From Massilia eurypsychrophila (GTDB lineage Bacteria > Pseudomonadota > Gammaproteobacteria > Burkholderiales > Burkholderiaceae_D), in assembly GCF_002760655.1 (NCBI RefSeq), contig NZ_PDOC01000016.1, positions 1 through 64,000 of the forward strand: a stretch of DNA of 64,000 nucleotides, in the 5' to 3' direction. A program made the position numbers and the translations under genes. The notes beneath the pieces are model-generated. The model had not been told where the DNA came from. It saw only the letters and a list, made by a program, of their open reading frames with translations, and ran no database searches. Position 1 is the stretch's first letter, and every line of letters starts with the position of its first letter. Below are positions 19,616 to 29,149 of the stretch, piece by piece.

Positions 19616-20077
19616 ACTCTACTAGTCGGCGACCGTCAGCTTCCGAGCCATCTGGGCTGCAAGCGGCGGCCGGTTGAATGGTTTATTCCCAGAAATTATT
19701 CTCAATTATTCGGCAGCCGTAATTATAGCGATGCGATAATTCATCGCAATCGAGGACGTGATACGTTCAAGCGGTACGGGATTCAACCGCGCATCGTCCT
19801 GAGGGCGCGACACAGGAAACTTGGCCGTTAAGGGTAGCGGCTCGCATTTCAAACCGCCCGTGCTAGCGATCGACGCCGTTTTTGACTCACATTATCTGCA
19901 AACGACGGCAGGCCCGTGCTCACGCTATCTGCAAATGAGCTTGCAATCGACGGCGCCGGCTCGCACTCCATGGCTGCTGGATCACGCTAACTGCAAACGA
20001 GAGCCTATATCGGCAAGTCTCTTTTCGACGTTCGCCAAGGGCCGATTTCACTCCTGAAGCGGAAGTTTGGGTAGCCG
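19616..20077. other. Intergenic spacer, AT-rich left part
   Basis: About 460 bases without a credible gene. The left part (about 19680-19750) is AT-rich and contains a short inverted repeat (TGCGAT/ATCGCA around 19732-19748). The right part holds three related 19-base direct repeats, listed separately. No promoter could be assigned with confidence. Confidence 0.6.
19887..20000 (+). repeat. Three degenerate 19-base direct repeats (possible IS end)
   Basis: Units at 19887-19905, 19920-19938 and 19982-20000 follow the pattern TCAC(A/G)(T/C)TA(T/A)CTGCAAA(C/T)GA, with start-to-start distances of 33 and 62. Adjacent text repeats the word GGCTCGCA. Multiple subterminal repeats of about 20 bp are a feature of IS21-family ends, so this may be a relic of such an element, but no transposase or second end is present. 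Confidence 0.45.
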
Positions 20078-20599
20078 TCACGATTCGTCCTCGGAGAACC
20101 TGGGCAACTTCCAACTAGCATAAAGTGGGGGAAGACTGACAAACCACGTCATGTTTCCCAAAAAGAGGGCAAAGGCGACCCCAACGACACGTTCGACCGC
20201 CCATCCATGTTGCGCTACTGTCAGCAGCAAGATTGGTCCACCGACAATGTTGGAGATTGCAAGGAAAGCCATGCTGAAGGCGAACGCATTCTTGCGCAAC
20301 GCAGCTTCCCATTCGTCGTCATCGATAGATGGCTTGCTCAACGGCCCGTTCATAGCGATGGCTGCGGCAACTGCCATAATCGGACCGGCGACGGCATAAA
20401 ACATGTGAGGCACAGGGAAAGCGGTGGCGGAGAAGATGAGTCCCGCTCCGAATGCCATCGGAAGCAGCGGCAGCCACCGCATTGGTCGGTGTCTGCGTAC
20501 ATCGGCATCACCGGACATATCGCGTCGAACCTGATCGGACGCCTTGGACCACCAGACAAATGCATCCATCCTCTGGAGAGCGCCTGTGGACGTTTGCAC
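20078..20599 (-). CDS. Hypothetical four-helix membrane protein
   Basis: A 173-residue protein with four predicted membrane spans (about 42-61, 64-84, 108-130 and 134-157) and a charged loop (PSIDDDEWEAALRKN) between the second and third. No family recognised. The first codon is a GTG without a clear ribosome-binding site; an ATG ten codons later (20567-20569, MDAFVWW...) is equally possible. It stands alone between the repeat-bearing spacer and the peptidase gene, so it may be a recent arrival. Confidence 0.6.
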   Translation of the reverse strand: MQTSTGALQRMDAFVWWSKASDQVRRDMSGDADVRRHRPMRWLPLLPMAFGAGLIFSATAFPVPHMFYAVAGPIMAVAAAIAMNGPLSKPSIDDDEWEAALRKNAFAFSMAFLAISNIVGGPILLLTVAQHGWAVERVVGVAFALFLGNMTWFVSLPPLYASWKLPRFSEDES

Positions 20600-20870
20600 T
20601 TAATCTGAGCCGAAAACGCGCCACCGACGGGAAATCTCAGCAAAGACGTCTATAGGAATGAAGGGATGCACACGGCGGCGATAGTCGCGAGTGTGCCCGG
20701 TGCTGATCGAAACGTTGAATGGTGCTGGCTCTCGTGGCCAAACCGCGCGCAAGACCCAGAATTACGCGCTTTTCGAAACCCGTTCACATACTCAGGTATC
20801 GCTCACTCAGGAGAATGACCGTTGCGTTCTACATGCTGGGGATTTGCGTCTACGCGCTTGGTCTTTCCTT

Positions 20871-22679
20871 CTAGGCGCTTGGACGCTTGAGCTTCTTGGC
20901 GCCGGCCGCCGCCTCCAGCGATATCGACGGCGTGCGGTCGCCCTGCAGCTTGACGTTAAACGTCAGCAGCTCGTCGCGCCGGAAGGCGTGCACCGCGACC
21001 GTGTCGCCGACGCGGTAGCGCCCCAGCAGCGCATCGAGGTTGACCGGATTGCCGGAGACGCGCAAACCATCGATCGCCACCAGCACGTCGCCGGCCGACA
21101 GGCCCGCGCGATGCGCCGCCCCACCCTCGTGCACCTGCGTCAGTTTGCAGTCGCCGCCATCGCGCCCGGTGCTCGCATCCAGCGCCGGCTTGGCGTCCTT
21201 GCGCTGGTCGATGAGCTTGATGCCGAACGGCGCGTACAGCTTGGCCAGCGGCAGGTCGTCGGTCCCGCGCACGTAGCGGTCAAACAGCGGCTTCAGTTTC
21301 AGGCCACTGACTTCATCGAACAGCGCCTCCACTTCCGCTTCGGTGACGCCGCGCGCAGCTACCGCATAGAAGTCGCGCCCGTAACGCTGCCACAGCGCGG
21401 CCATCACGTCGTCGAGCGACTTCTTGCCGTCGGTCTTGGCGCGGATCGTCAGGTCGAACATCAGCGCCACCAGCGAACCCTTGGTGTAGTAGCTGACGAT
21501 CGCATTCGGCGCATTCTCGTCCTGGCGGTAGTACTTGCCCCACGCGTCAAAGCTCGAATCGGCCACGCTCTGCTTGGTGCGGCCACTGCCGCGCAGGACG
21601 CTGCCGATCGTCTTGGCCTGCAGCTTCAGGTACGCCGCCTCGTCGAGCAGGCCGCTGCGCACCAGCAGCAGGTCGTCGTAATAACTGGTGAAGCCTTCGA
21701 ACAGCCAAAGCAGCGGCGTGTACGTCTCGGCCTGCAGATCGTATGGCGCAAAGGCGGCCGGCTTGATGCGCTTGACGTTCCAGGTGTGGAAGTACTCGTG
21801 GCTGCACAGGCCGAGGAACTTGAGGTAGCCGTCGGTCGCCTCGAGTTTTTTCGGCGTGGCCGCCGTCGGCAGGTCGGCGCGCGCGCAAATAAGCGCGGTC
21901 GAAGCGCGGTGTTCGAGGCCGCCGTAACCGTCGCCGACTACCAGCGTCAGGAACACGTAGCGGTCCATCGGCGCCTTCTTCGACTTCGGCTCGAAAAATT
22001 CGATCTGCGTTTCACACATCACCTTCAGGTCGGCCTGCAGGCGCGCCATGTTCAGATTCGGGACGCGCCCGGAAATGACGATGTCGTGCGGGACGCCGTG
22101 CGCCTTGAACGTCGCCAGCGCGAAGTCGCCCATTTCAACCGGGTGGTCGATCAGGTCGTCATAGTTGGTGGCAACGTAGGTACCGAAGCCATAGCGCTTC
22201 GCGCCCAGCTCCGGCAGCGACGTCGCCACCCGCCACGCCGCCGCGGCAGGGTCGGCCGGCCGCTGGATGTCGACCTGGTGCGCCATCTCTTCCTGGCCGA
22301 GCACGCGCAGGTAGACGCTGGTGCCGTTGAAGAAGCCGTGGGTCTGGTCGAGGTGGGCGGCGCGCACCGACAGGTCCCAGGCATACACTTCATAGCGCAC
22401 CGTCAGTGCCCCGACAACCGGCGCCGCGCGCCAGGTATGCTTGTCGAGCTTAGTCAGCGCGACCGTCTTGCCGTCCGACTCGGCGCTGATCTGAACGATA
22501 TTGCGCGAAAACTCGCGGATCATGTAGCTGCCCGGGATCCAGGCCGGCAGCGCCAGCACTTGTCCATCCGACGCCGGCAAGGCGACAGTGAGGGTGACTT
22601 CAAACAGGTGGCCGGCCAGGTCCTTGGGCACGATCGCGTAGTGGATGGCGGGCTGCTTCTTTTGGGGTGGCTTTTTCAT
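20871..22679 (-). CDS. M61 family metallopeptidase with PDZ domain
   Basis: A 602-residue protein of the glycyl-aminopeptidase (M61) family. An N-terminal beta domain (about 10-170) is followed by the catalytic domain with the zinc motif HEYFH at 294-298 and the downstream Glu ligand in LWLFEGFTSYYDD. A C-terminal PDZ domain (about 490-580) contains HEGGAAHRAGLSAGDVLVAI. The N-terminus lacks a signal peptide (starts MKKPPQKKQPA), so it is probably cytoplasmic. Enzymes of this family cleave N-terminal Gly or Ala. The spacer before its stop (20600-20870) holds no gene that I can support. Confidence 0.9.
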   Translation of the reverse strand: MKKPPQKKQPAIHYAIVPKDLAGHLFEVTLTVALPASDGQVLALPAWIPGSYMIREFSRNIVQISAESDGKTVALTKLDKHTWRAAPVVGALTVRYEVYAWDLSVRAAHLDQTHGFFNGTSVYLRVLGQEEMAHQVDIQRPADPAAAAWRVATSLPELGAKRYGFGTYVATNYDDLIDHPVEMGDFALATFKAHGVPHDIVISGRVPNLNMARLQADLKVMCETQIEFFEPKSKKAPMDRYVFLTLVVGDGYGGLEHRASTALICARADLPTAATPKKLEATDGYLKFLGLCSHEYFHTWNVKRIKPAAFAPYDLQAETYTPLLWLFEGFTSYYDDLLLVRSGLLDEAAYLKLQAKTIGSVLRGSGRTKQSVADSSFDAWGKYYRQDENAPNAIVSYYTKGSLVALMFDLTIRAKTDGKKSLDDVMAALWQRYGRDFYAVAARGVTEAEVEALFDEVSGLKLKPLFDRYVRGTDDLPLAKLYAPFGIKLIDQRKDAKPALDASTGRDGGDCKLTQVHEGGAAHRAGLSAGDVLVAIDGLRVSGNPVNLDALLGRYRVGDTVAVHAFRRDELLTFNVKLQGDRTPSISLEAAAGAKKLKRPSA

Positions 22680-22752
22680 GAGTGGTCGGCGGCGTCGCGA
22701 AATGGGGTCCCCGCGTGCGCGAGGACGACGTTAATCATGTTGTGAGTGTAGC

Positions 22753-23328
22753 TCAACGCTGTAAATCCGAGGGCTGATCGATGTCCTGGAAGATGCCGGG
22801 ATCGTCGACCGCTACCTCGGCGACCTGGTGGCGCTTGAGGATGTGGCGGGCACCCTCGTCGCCGCTCAGCGCCAGCAGTTCGGGCAGACAAGCGGCGCCA
22901 AATGCGACCGGGTTGCCGCGCCTGCCGCCGCACACCGGCGCGGCGATCACGGCGCCGCCGGCCAGCGCATCGGCCAGCGCCTGAATGGTCGATACACGCA
23001 CGTGCGGCATGTCGCCCAGCGCGACCAGCCAGCCGCGCGCCTCCGGCAGGGAATGCCGCAGCGCGTGCACCAGCGACTGCGCCATGCCCTGGTCCGCATC
23101 CGGGCAAGTGGTGACGTCGCAGCCGAGCGCGCGCAAGGCGTCGGCGACGCCGCCGTCATCGGGAGCGACCACCGCGACTACCTTCGGCAGCACCGCCAGC
23201 ATCGCGCGCGCGCTGGCGACAACCACCGGCTCGCCAGCAGCCACAGGCTGCAGCAGCTTGTTACGTGCACCGGAGGGATCGAATCGGCGGCCCCTGCCGG
23301 CGGCGAGCAAAATACCGACAGGGGTCAT
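22753..23328 (-). CDS. MocA-like molybdenum cofactor nucleotidyltransferase
   Basis: A 191-residue nucleotidyltransferase with the N-terminal ILLAAGRGRRF loop and NKLLQPV segment, VALGDMPHV (metal-binding Asp) and the RRGNPVAFG motif characteristic of MocA/CTP:molybdopterin cytidylyltransferases. These attach CMP to molybdopterin for hydroxylases of the xanthine oxidase family. It lies six bases after the stop of just such an oxidoreductase subunit, which strongly supports a cofactor-maturation role. Confidence 0.85.
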   Translation of the reverse strand: MTPVGILLAAGRGRRFDPSGARNKLLQPVAAGEPVVVASARAMLAVLPKVVAVVAPDDGGVADALRALGCDVTTCPDADQGMAQSLVHALRHSLPEARGWLVALGDMPHVRVSTIQALADALAGGAVIAAPVCGGRRGNPVAFGAACLPELLALSGDEGARHILKRHQVAEVAVDDPGIFQDIDQPSDLQR

Positions 23329-23334
23329 GCGGGC

Positions 23335-25551
23335 CTACGCCGTCTGCAGGTCGAACGGCAACTTGCGCAGGCGCTTGCCGGTCAGCTTGAAGATCGCGTT
23401 GGCAAACGCCGGCGCCAGCGGCGGCACGCCCGGTTCGCCCATGCCGGTCGGCGCATCGCCGGAAGGCACGATGAAGACGTCGACCTGCGGCATGTCGGTC
23501 ATGCGCGCCACGATGTAGTCGCCAAAGTTCTGCTGCTCGACGACGCCGTCTTTCAGCGTGATGGCGGCACCCGGCAGCGTGGTCCCTAGCGCCATCAGCG
23601 CGGCGCCCTCGACCTGCGCCGCAATCGACAGCGGGTTGACGGCCAGGTTGCAGTGCACGCCGGCGGTCACCTTGTGCAGCTTGGGCACGCCCTTGGTCAC
23701 CGACGCCTCGACGACGTAGGCCACCACCGAGCCGAACGACTCGTGCATCGCCACGCCATAGGCACGGCCTTTCGGCAGCTTCTTCTTGCCGTAGCCGGAT
23801 TTGGCCACAGCCAGGTCGAGCGCGGCCAGATGGCGCGCGTGCTTCGGATCGATCAGCGTCTTGCGGTACGCGACCGGATCCATGCCCGCCACATGCGCCG
23901 CTTCGTCGATCAGGGTCTCCATCACGAATGCGGTGTGGGTCGAGCCGACCGAGCGCCACCACAGCACCGGCACGTTCGCCTTGGCGGTGTGCGCGGTCAG
24001 GTTCAGCGGCACGTCGTACGGCGCGCCCATCCCCTCGACCATGGTCTGGTCGACGCCGTTCTTGATCATGAACGGCTCGAACGGCGTGCCGGCGATGATC
24101 GACTGGCCGACGATGGCGTGATCCCATGCCAGGATCTTGCCCTTGGCGTCGAGGCCGATGTCGGCGCGGTGCACGTGCGACGGCCGGTAGTAGCCGCCCT
24201 TGATGTCGTCCTCGCGGCTCCAGATCACTTTCACCGGGCCGCTCTTGCCGGCGGCGCGGTATGCCTTGGCGACATTGACCGCCTCGACGATGTAGTCGGA
24301 GGATGGCACGGCGCGCCGGCCGAAGCCGCCGCCCGCCATCATCGTGTTGACCGTCACCTGCTCAGGCGCCAGGCCCGAGGTGCGCGCCACGGCCGCGTGG
24401 TCGGCGGTCTGGAACTGGGTGCCGGCCCACACGGTGCAGCTGTCGGCCTTCAGGTCGACCACGCAGTTGAGCGGCTCCATCGGCGCGTGCGCCAGGTACG
24501 GAAATTCGTAGACGGCCGAAATCTTCTTCGGCGCCGACGCCAGCTTCGACATATCAGCTTTAAGCGCAACAGCGCCCGGCGTTTTTGCCAGCGCGGCGAA
24601 GTCCGCCATCTGCTTTGCGGTGCTGACCTTCTCGACGCCGCTGGCATCCCAGTCGATGACGAGCGCGTCGCGGCCCTGCTTGGCCGGCCAGTAGCCGTCG
24701 GCGATGACGACCACGCCGCGTCCGCCGCGGTCGGTCTGCACCTCGAGCACGTCGATGACGCCCTTGATCGCTTTCGCCGGCGCGGCGTCGAATTTCGCTA
24801 CCTTGGCGCCGAACACGGGCGGGCGCGCCACCAGCGCCACCTTGGTATTGGGCGGCATGAAGTCGATGCCGAAGACCTGCTTGCCGCTCGACTTGGCACG
24901 CGCGTCGATGCGCCTGGTAGGCTTGCCGATGATGGCGAAGTCCTTCGCGTCTTTCAGCGTGACGGTGGCCGGCATCGGCTGCTTCATGGCGGCGTCGGCG
25001 AGCGAGCCGTAGCTGGCCTTCTGGCCTACCGGCCCCATGACGAAGCCCTTGGAGGTCTTGCATTGTGCCGGCGCGACCTTCCATTGTTCGGCGGCGGCGC
25101 CGACCAGCATCGCGCGCGCCTTGGCGCCGATTTCGCGGTACTGCACGAACGAGTGGGCGATGGTGCCCGAGCCGCCGGTCATCTGCATGCCGAACGCCGG
25201 GTCCTTGAACACGTCGCCGGCCGGCGCCAGCTCGCCGCGCATCTGCGACCAGTCGCAATCGAGTTCCTCGGCGATCAGCATCGGCAGCGAAGTGTGCACA
25301 CCCTGGCCGAATTCGAGCCGGTTGACCATCACCGTCACGGTGTTGTCCGGCGCGATGCGCAGGAATGCGTTGGGCGCGTAGACCGGCTTGGGCGCATCCG
25401 CGGCGCGGGCGAACTTGTTCGAGCCCGGCATGAAGAAGCCAAGTACCAGGCCGCCGGAGACTACCGCGCCGGCTTTGAGGAAGCTGCGGCGCGACAGGCC
25501 GCCTTCTGCCGGGCGCACCAGCGCCGCGGGATTAATCCATTCAATACGCAT
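23335..25551 (-). CDS. Molybdopterin-binding subunit of an IorB-type aldehyde/N-heterocycle oxidoreductase
   Basis: A 738-residue large subunit of the xanthine dehydrogenase superfamily, isoquinoline 1-oxidoreductase beta type. A Tat signal peptide (RRSFLKAGAVVSGG at about 21-34) sends it to the periplasm. Cofactor-pocket segments include RLEFGQGVHTSLPMLIAEEL, MTGGSGT, GGFGRR and GEPGVPPLAPAF (the Glu nucleophile near the C-terminus). It works with the [2Fe-2S] subunit encoded 10 bases upstream. The substrate could be an aldehyde or N-heteroaromatic and cannot be told from sequence. Confidence 0.9.
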   Translation of the reverse strand: MRIEWINPAALVRPAEGGLSRRSFLKAGAVVSGGLVLGFFMPGSNKFARAADAPKPVYAPNAFLRIAPDNTVTVMVNRLEFGQGVHTSLPMLIAEELDCDWSQMRGELAPAGDVFKDPAFGMQMTGGSGTIAHSFVQYREIGAKARAMLVGAAAEQWKVAPAQCKTSKGFVMGPVGQKASYGSLADAAMKQPMPATVTLKDAKDFAIIGKPTRRIDARAKSSGKQVFGIDFMPPNTKVALVARPPVFGAKVAKFDAAPAKAIKGVIDVLEVQTDRGGRGVVVIADGYWPAKQGRDALVIDWDASGVEKVSTAKQMADFAALAKTPGAVALKADMSKLASAPKKISAVYEFPYLAHAPMEPLNCVVDLKADSCTVWAGTQFQTADHAAVARTSGLAPEQVTVNTMMAGGGFGRRAVPSSDYIVEAVNVAKAYRAAGKSGPVKVIWSREDDIKGGYYRPSHVHRADIGLDAKGKILAWDHAIVGQSIIAGTPFEPFMIKNGVDQTMVEGMGAPYDVPLNLTAHTAKANVPVLWWRSVGSTHTAFVMETLIDEAAHVAGMDPVAYRKTLIDPKHARHLAALDLAVAKSGYGKKKLPKGRAYGVAMHESFGSVVAYVVEASVTKGVPKLHKVTAGVHCNLAVNPLSIAAQVEGAALMALGTTLPGAAITLKDGVVEQQNFGDYIVARMTDMPQVDVFIVPSGDAPTGMGEPGVPPLAPAFANAIFKLTGKRLRKLPFDLQTA

Positions 25552-25561
25552 GATCGATCCC

Positions 25562-26020
25562 TCAGGCTAAAGTCTTCGCCGCGTCCTTGATGGCCGCGCG
25601 GATTCGTTGATAGGTGCCGCAGCGGCAGATGTTCCCGCTCATGGCGCCATCGATGTCGGCGTCGGTCGGCGCCTTGTTGGTACGCAGCAGAGCGGAGGCG
25701 CTCATCACCTGGCCGCTCTGGCAGTAGCCGCACTGCGGCACGTCGTGCTTGACCCACGCATCCTGCACCGCCTTGCCGACCTTGTCGGCATCCATCGCTT
25801 CGATGGTGGTGATCTTCTTGCCGGCCGCTGCCGAAATCGGCGTCACGCACGAGCGGATCGGGTCGCCGTCGAGGTGCACGGTGCAGGCGCCGCACAGCGC
25901 CGCGCCGCAGCCGAACTTGGTGCCGGTCATGTTGAGGTTATCGCGCAGGGCCCACAAAATAGGCGTCGATGGATCGGCCTCGACTTGCATGTCGCGGCCG
26001 TTAATATGAAGAGTTACCAT
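25562..26020 (-). CDS. [2Fe-2S] subunit of the IorA-type oxidoreductase
   Basis: A 152-residue two-cluster ferredoxin-like subunit. The N-terminal plant-type cluster motif is [16 protein letters not shown] and the C-terminal cluster motif combines CGYCQSGQ with [12 protein letters not shown]. Together with the adjacent molybdopterin subunit it forms a two-subunit hydroxylase that lacks the FAD subunit, so electrons probably leave through a cytochrome or other carrier. The start ATG (26018-26020) is typical ([12 protein letters not shown]). No separate signal peptide; it probably travels with the Tat-targeted partner. Confidence 0.92.
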   Translation of the reverse strand: MVTLHINGRDMQVEADPSTPILWALRDNLNMTGTKFGCGAALCGACTVHLDGDPIRSCVTPISAAAGKKITTIEAMDADKVGKAVQDAWVKHDVPQCGYCQSGQVMSASALLRTNKAPTDADIDGAMSGNICRCGTYQRIRAAIKDAAKTLA

Positions 26021-26083
26021 GCCCTGCCCCTTGGTTTTGGAATGACGATCTATATTGTTTTAGTGGTGCTACCGACTACTTGA

Positions 26084-26806
26084 TTACTTGATGCTGCTGA
26101 ATTTCGCCTCGAGCGTCTTGATGTCGACCGCGCCCGGGATGCGGCTGCCGTCGGCAAAGAAGATCGCCGGCGTGCCCTGGATGCGCATCTTCTGGCCGAG
26201 CGCGAGGATCTTGTCGTTCGGCGTCGCGCAGCTGGCCGCGGCGGCGGGAGCGGCTTTACCGTTGATCATCCAGTCGTCCCATGCCTTGTTGCGGTCCGGC
26301 GCGCACCAGATGTTCTTCGACTTGGCGAACGAATCTTCCGACAGGATGTTGTACATGAAGGTGTAGACGGTGACGTTGTCGAGTTCTTTGAGCGTCGTCT
26401 GGCGGAAGCGCTTGCAGTAGCCGCAGTTGGGATCCTCGAACACCGCGATCACGCGCTTGCCGTTGCCCTTGACCAGCTTGAGCGCCGACTCCAGCGGCAG
26501 GTCCGAGAACTTGATCTTGTTGATCTCGTCGATGCGTTCCTTGGTCAGGTCCTGCGCCGTCTTGGTGCTAAAGACGTGGCCCATGAACAGGTACTCGCCG
26601 CTTTTATCGGTGTAGAAGATGTCGCCGCCGGCGCGGATTTCGTACAGGCCGCCGTATGGCGTGGCCTTGACCGACTCGATCTTCACGCCCGGCCCCAGTT
26701 TCGGCTCGACGATCTTCTTGATGTTCGCTTCGAGCGGCGCCTCGGCGCCGGCGCACGCTGCCACCAGCGCGGTCGCCAGCAGCACAGCGATATGTGATTT
26801 ACCCAT
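26084..26806 (-). CDS. dsbC: DsbC family thiol:disulfide interchange protein
   Basis: A 240-residue periplasmic disulfide isomerase with an N-terminal dimerisation domain (about 24-85) and a thioredoxin-fold domain with the CGYC active site at 128-131 in FEDPNCGYCKRF. The cis-proline region QGTPAIFFADG is intact, as is the second cysteine pair region (WCAPDR, SCATPND). The signal peptide ends VAACAG, which could be read as a lipobox (Cys18); normal DsbC is soluble, so the cysteine may simply be in the signal. It precedes the UbiH-type gene on the same strand with 30 bases between. Confidence 0.9.
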   Translation of the reverse strand: MGKSHIAVLLATALVAACAGAEAPLEANIKKIVEPKLGPGVKIESVKATPYGGLYEIRAGGDIFYTDKSGEYLFMGHVFSTKTAQDLTKERIDEINKIKFSDLPLESALKLVKGNGKRVIAVFEDPNCGYCKRFRQTTLKELDNVTVYTFMYNILSEDSFAKSKNIWCAPDRNKAWDDWMINGKAAPAAAASCATPNDKILALGQKMRIQGTPAIFFADGSRIPGAVDIKTLEAKFSSIK

Positions 26807-26836
26807 GATTTACTCCGAATCGGTTACAAAAAAATC

Positions 26837-28060
26837 CTACTTCCCCATCGCGTGGGCCATCAGCCGACGCTTGAGCATGGGCAACTTATTCAGCAAGTTT
26901 AGCCCCAAATTCCGAACCACGCGCACCGGCTCGAGATCGGCGCCGAACAGGCGCGCCAGGCCATCGGTGGCGAGCTGCATCAGCAGCACGTCTTCCTTGC
27001 GCGCGCGGGCGTAGCGCGCCAGCACGCGTTCATCGCCGATGCTGCGCTGCGCTTCGCGCGCGGCGACCGTTTCGAGCAGCTGGGCCACATCGGCGAAGCC
27101 GAGGTTCATGCCGTGGCCGGCCAGCGGATGCACGACGTGGGCGGCGTCGCCCACCAGCGCCACGCGCGGCGCGACGATGGCGTGCGGGCGGATCAGCATC
27201 AGCGGCACGTCCTTGACCGACTCCGGCTGCAGCGGCTTGAGTTGTCCCAGCTTGTCTTCGCTCAGCACCGCCAGGCGCACCGCCAGTTCGCCGAGCGACT
27301 CGCGCATCAACGTATCGGCCAGCGCGTCGGGCGCCGACCACACCAGCGACACCCTGTCGCCCGGCAGCGGCAGCAGCGCGACGATGCCTTCGTGGCCGGT
27401 GAACCACTGGTGGGCGACGCCGTGGTGCGGTTTGGCGCAGCTAAAATTGGTCACCACCGCGCGCTGGTGGTACGAGCGGTAATCGAGGCCGATGTCGCAC
27501 TGGCCGCGCACCCACGACTGGCCGCCGTCGGCGCCGACCACCAGCGCACTGGCGACGATGGCGCCGCCATCGAGCGTGACGGTGGCGCCGGTGTCGCTGG
27601 TGGCCAGGCTGACCGCGCGGGCGCTGACGATGTTGACGTTGGGCGCAAACCTGAGCGCGGCGTCGAGCGCCTGGTTCAGATTGCGGTCTTCGACGATCCA
27701 CGCGAGCGTGCCGACGTGGGCGCCGAAGGCGTCAAATTCGACGTCGCCCGGCTGCTTGCCGTCGCCGTTGACGGCCATCGAATCGACCGGCGCGACGCGC
27801 GACGCGTCGAGCGCGCCCCACACCTTCAGTGACGCCAGCAGCGTGTGGGCTGTGTGATTGAGCGCGTAAACACGCACGTCCCACGGTTGCTCGGCGCCGG
27901 GCGCCAATGGCGCGGGCGGCGGGCCGGACGGCGGCACCAGCAAGGTGACGGAATGGCCGGCCTGGGCGAAGCCGAGCGCGGTGGTCTTGGCGATCGCGCC
28001 ATTGCCGACGATGCAGACATCGCTGTCGTGCCGCGCGGCGGAGGTAGTTGGGCTGTTCAT
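26837..28060 (-). CDS. UbiH/UbiF family FAD-dependent monooxygenase
   Basis: A 407-residue flavoprotein hydroxylase. The N-terminal dinucleotide fold is VCIVGNGAIAKTTALGFAQAG and the second FAD motif is VALVGDAAHVVHPLAGHGMNLGF, a hallmark of the ubiquinone hydroxylases UbiH/UbiF/VisC. It probably acts in ubiquinone ring hydroxylation. The ATG at 28058-28060 fits the family start. Upstream the minus strand reads TATAAT (about 28068-28073) only seven bases before this ATG, so the mRNA may be nearly leaderless; an alternative ATG three codons earlier would overlap that box. Confidence 0.88.
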   Translation of the reverse strand: MNSPTTSAARHDSDVCIVGNGAIAKTTALGFAQAGHSVTLLVPPSGPPPAPLAPGAEQPWDVRVYALNHTAHTLLASLKVWGALDASRVAPVDSMAVNGDGKQPGDVEFDAFGAHVGTLAWIVEDRNLNQALDAALRFAPNVNIVSARAVSLATSDTGATVTLDGGAIVASALVVGADGGQSWVRGQCDIGLDYRSYHQRAVVTNFSCAKPHHGVAHQWFTGHEGIVALLPLPGDRVSLVWSAPDALADTLMRESLGELAVRLAVLSEDKLGQLKPLQPESVKDVPLMLIRPHAIVAPRVALVGDAAHVVHPLAGHGMNLGFADVAQLLETVAAREAQRSIGDERVLARYARARKEDVLLMQLATDGLARLFGADLEPVRVVRNLGLNLLNKLPMLKRRLMAHAMGK

Positions 28061-28139
28061 CCGAACCATTATAACGGCTGGAAAGGCCACAGTTTTATGC
28101 GGGAATGCAGCAATTTATTTGTTAAGTGAATACTCGGCC

Positions 28140-28168
28140 TTGCAAACCCGCGTTCGGGTGTCTATAAT
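28140..28168 (+). promoter_or_regulatory. Promoter of tRNA-Phe
   Basis: A -35 TTGCAA (28140-28145) and a perfect -10 TATAAT (28163-28168) are separated by 17 bases, ten bases before the tRNA. Decayed copies of the tRNA further right keep at most a TATATT-like box (second copy) or nothing. Confidence 0.8.
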
Positions 28169-28178
28169 CATGCCTCTT

Positions 28179-28254
28179 GGCCTGGTAGCTCAGTCGGTAG
28201 AGCAGAGGATTGAAAATCCTTGTGTCGGTGGTTCGATTCCGCCCCGGGCCACCA
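28179..28254 (+). tRNA. tRNA-Phe (anticodon GAA)
   Basis: A 76-base tRNA with encoded CCA end. Acceptor strands GGCCTGG and CCGGGCC pair throughout (one G-T). The D arm is GCTC/GAGC, the anticodon arm GAGGA/TCCTT encloses loop TTGAAAA with GAA, and the T arm GGTGG/CCGCC encloses TTCGATT. A strong promoter precedes it and an intrinsic terminator follows at 28272-28298. Three decayed copies of this gene lie further right, so it looks like the functional parent. Confidence 0.97.
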
Positions 28255-28271
28255 AGAACATGTTTTACAAG

Positions 28272-28298
28272 ACGCCAATCCATCGTGATTGGCGTTTT
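28272..28298 (+). terminator. Terminator after tRNA-Phe
   Basis: ACGCCAATC (28272-28280) pairs with GATTGGCGT (28287-28295) over a six-base loop and runs into TTTT. The stem is nearly the same as those after the DUF885, rnk and ice-binding genes. Confidence 0.85.
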
Positions 28299-28435
28299 CG
28301 TTTCCGGCACACGTGATCCTCGTGTCCGTCCTATCTGCGAGGCGGCGCGCGCTTCCCCGCCCCGTCAGCCGCGCCGCAGGGCTGCGACTCAGCTTCAGAT
28401 CGGATCAGTTCTTACCCGCTGTTTGTATTTGCGGC

Positions 28436-29141
<706 letters not shown>

Positions 29142-29149
<8 letters not shown>

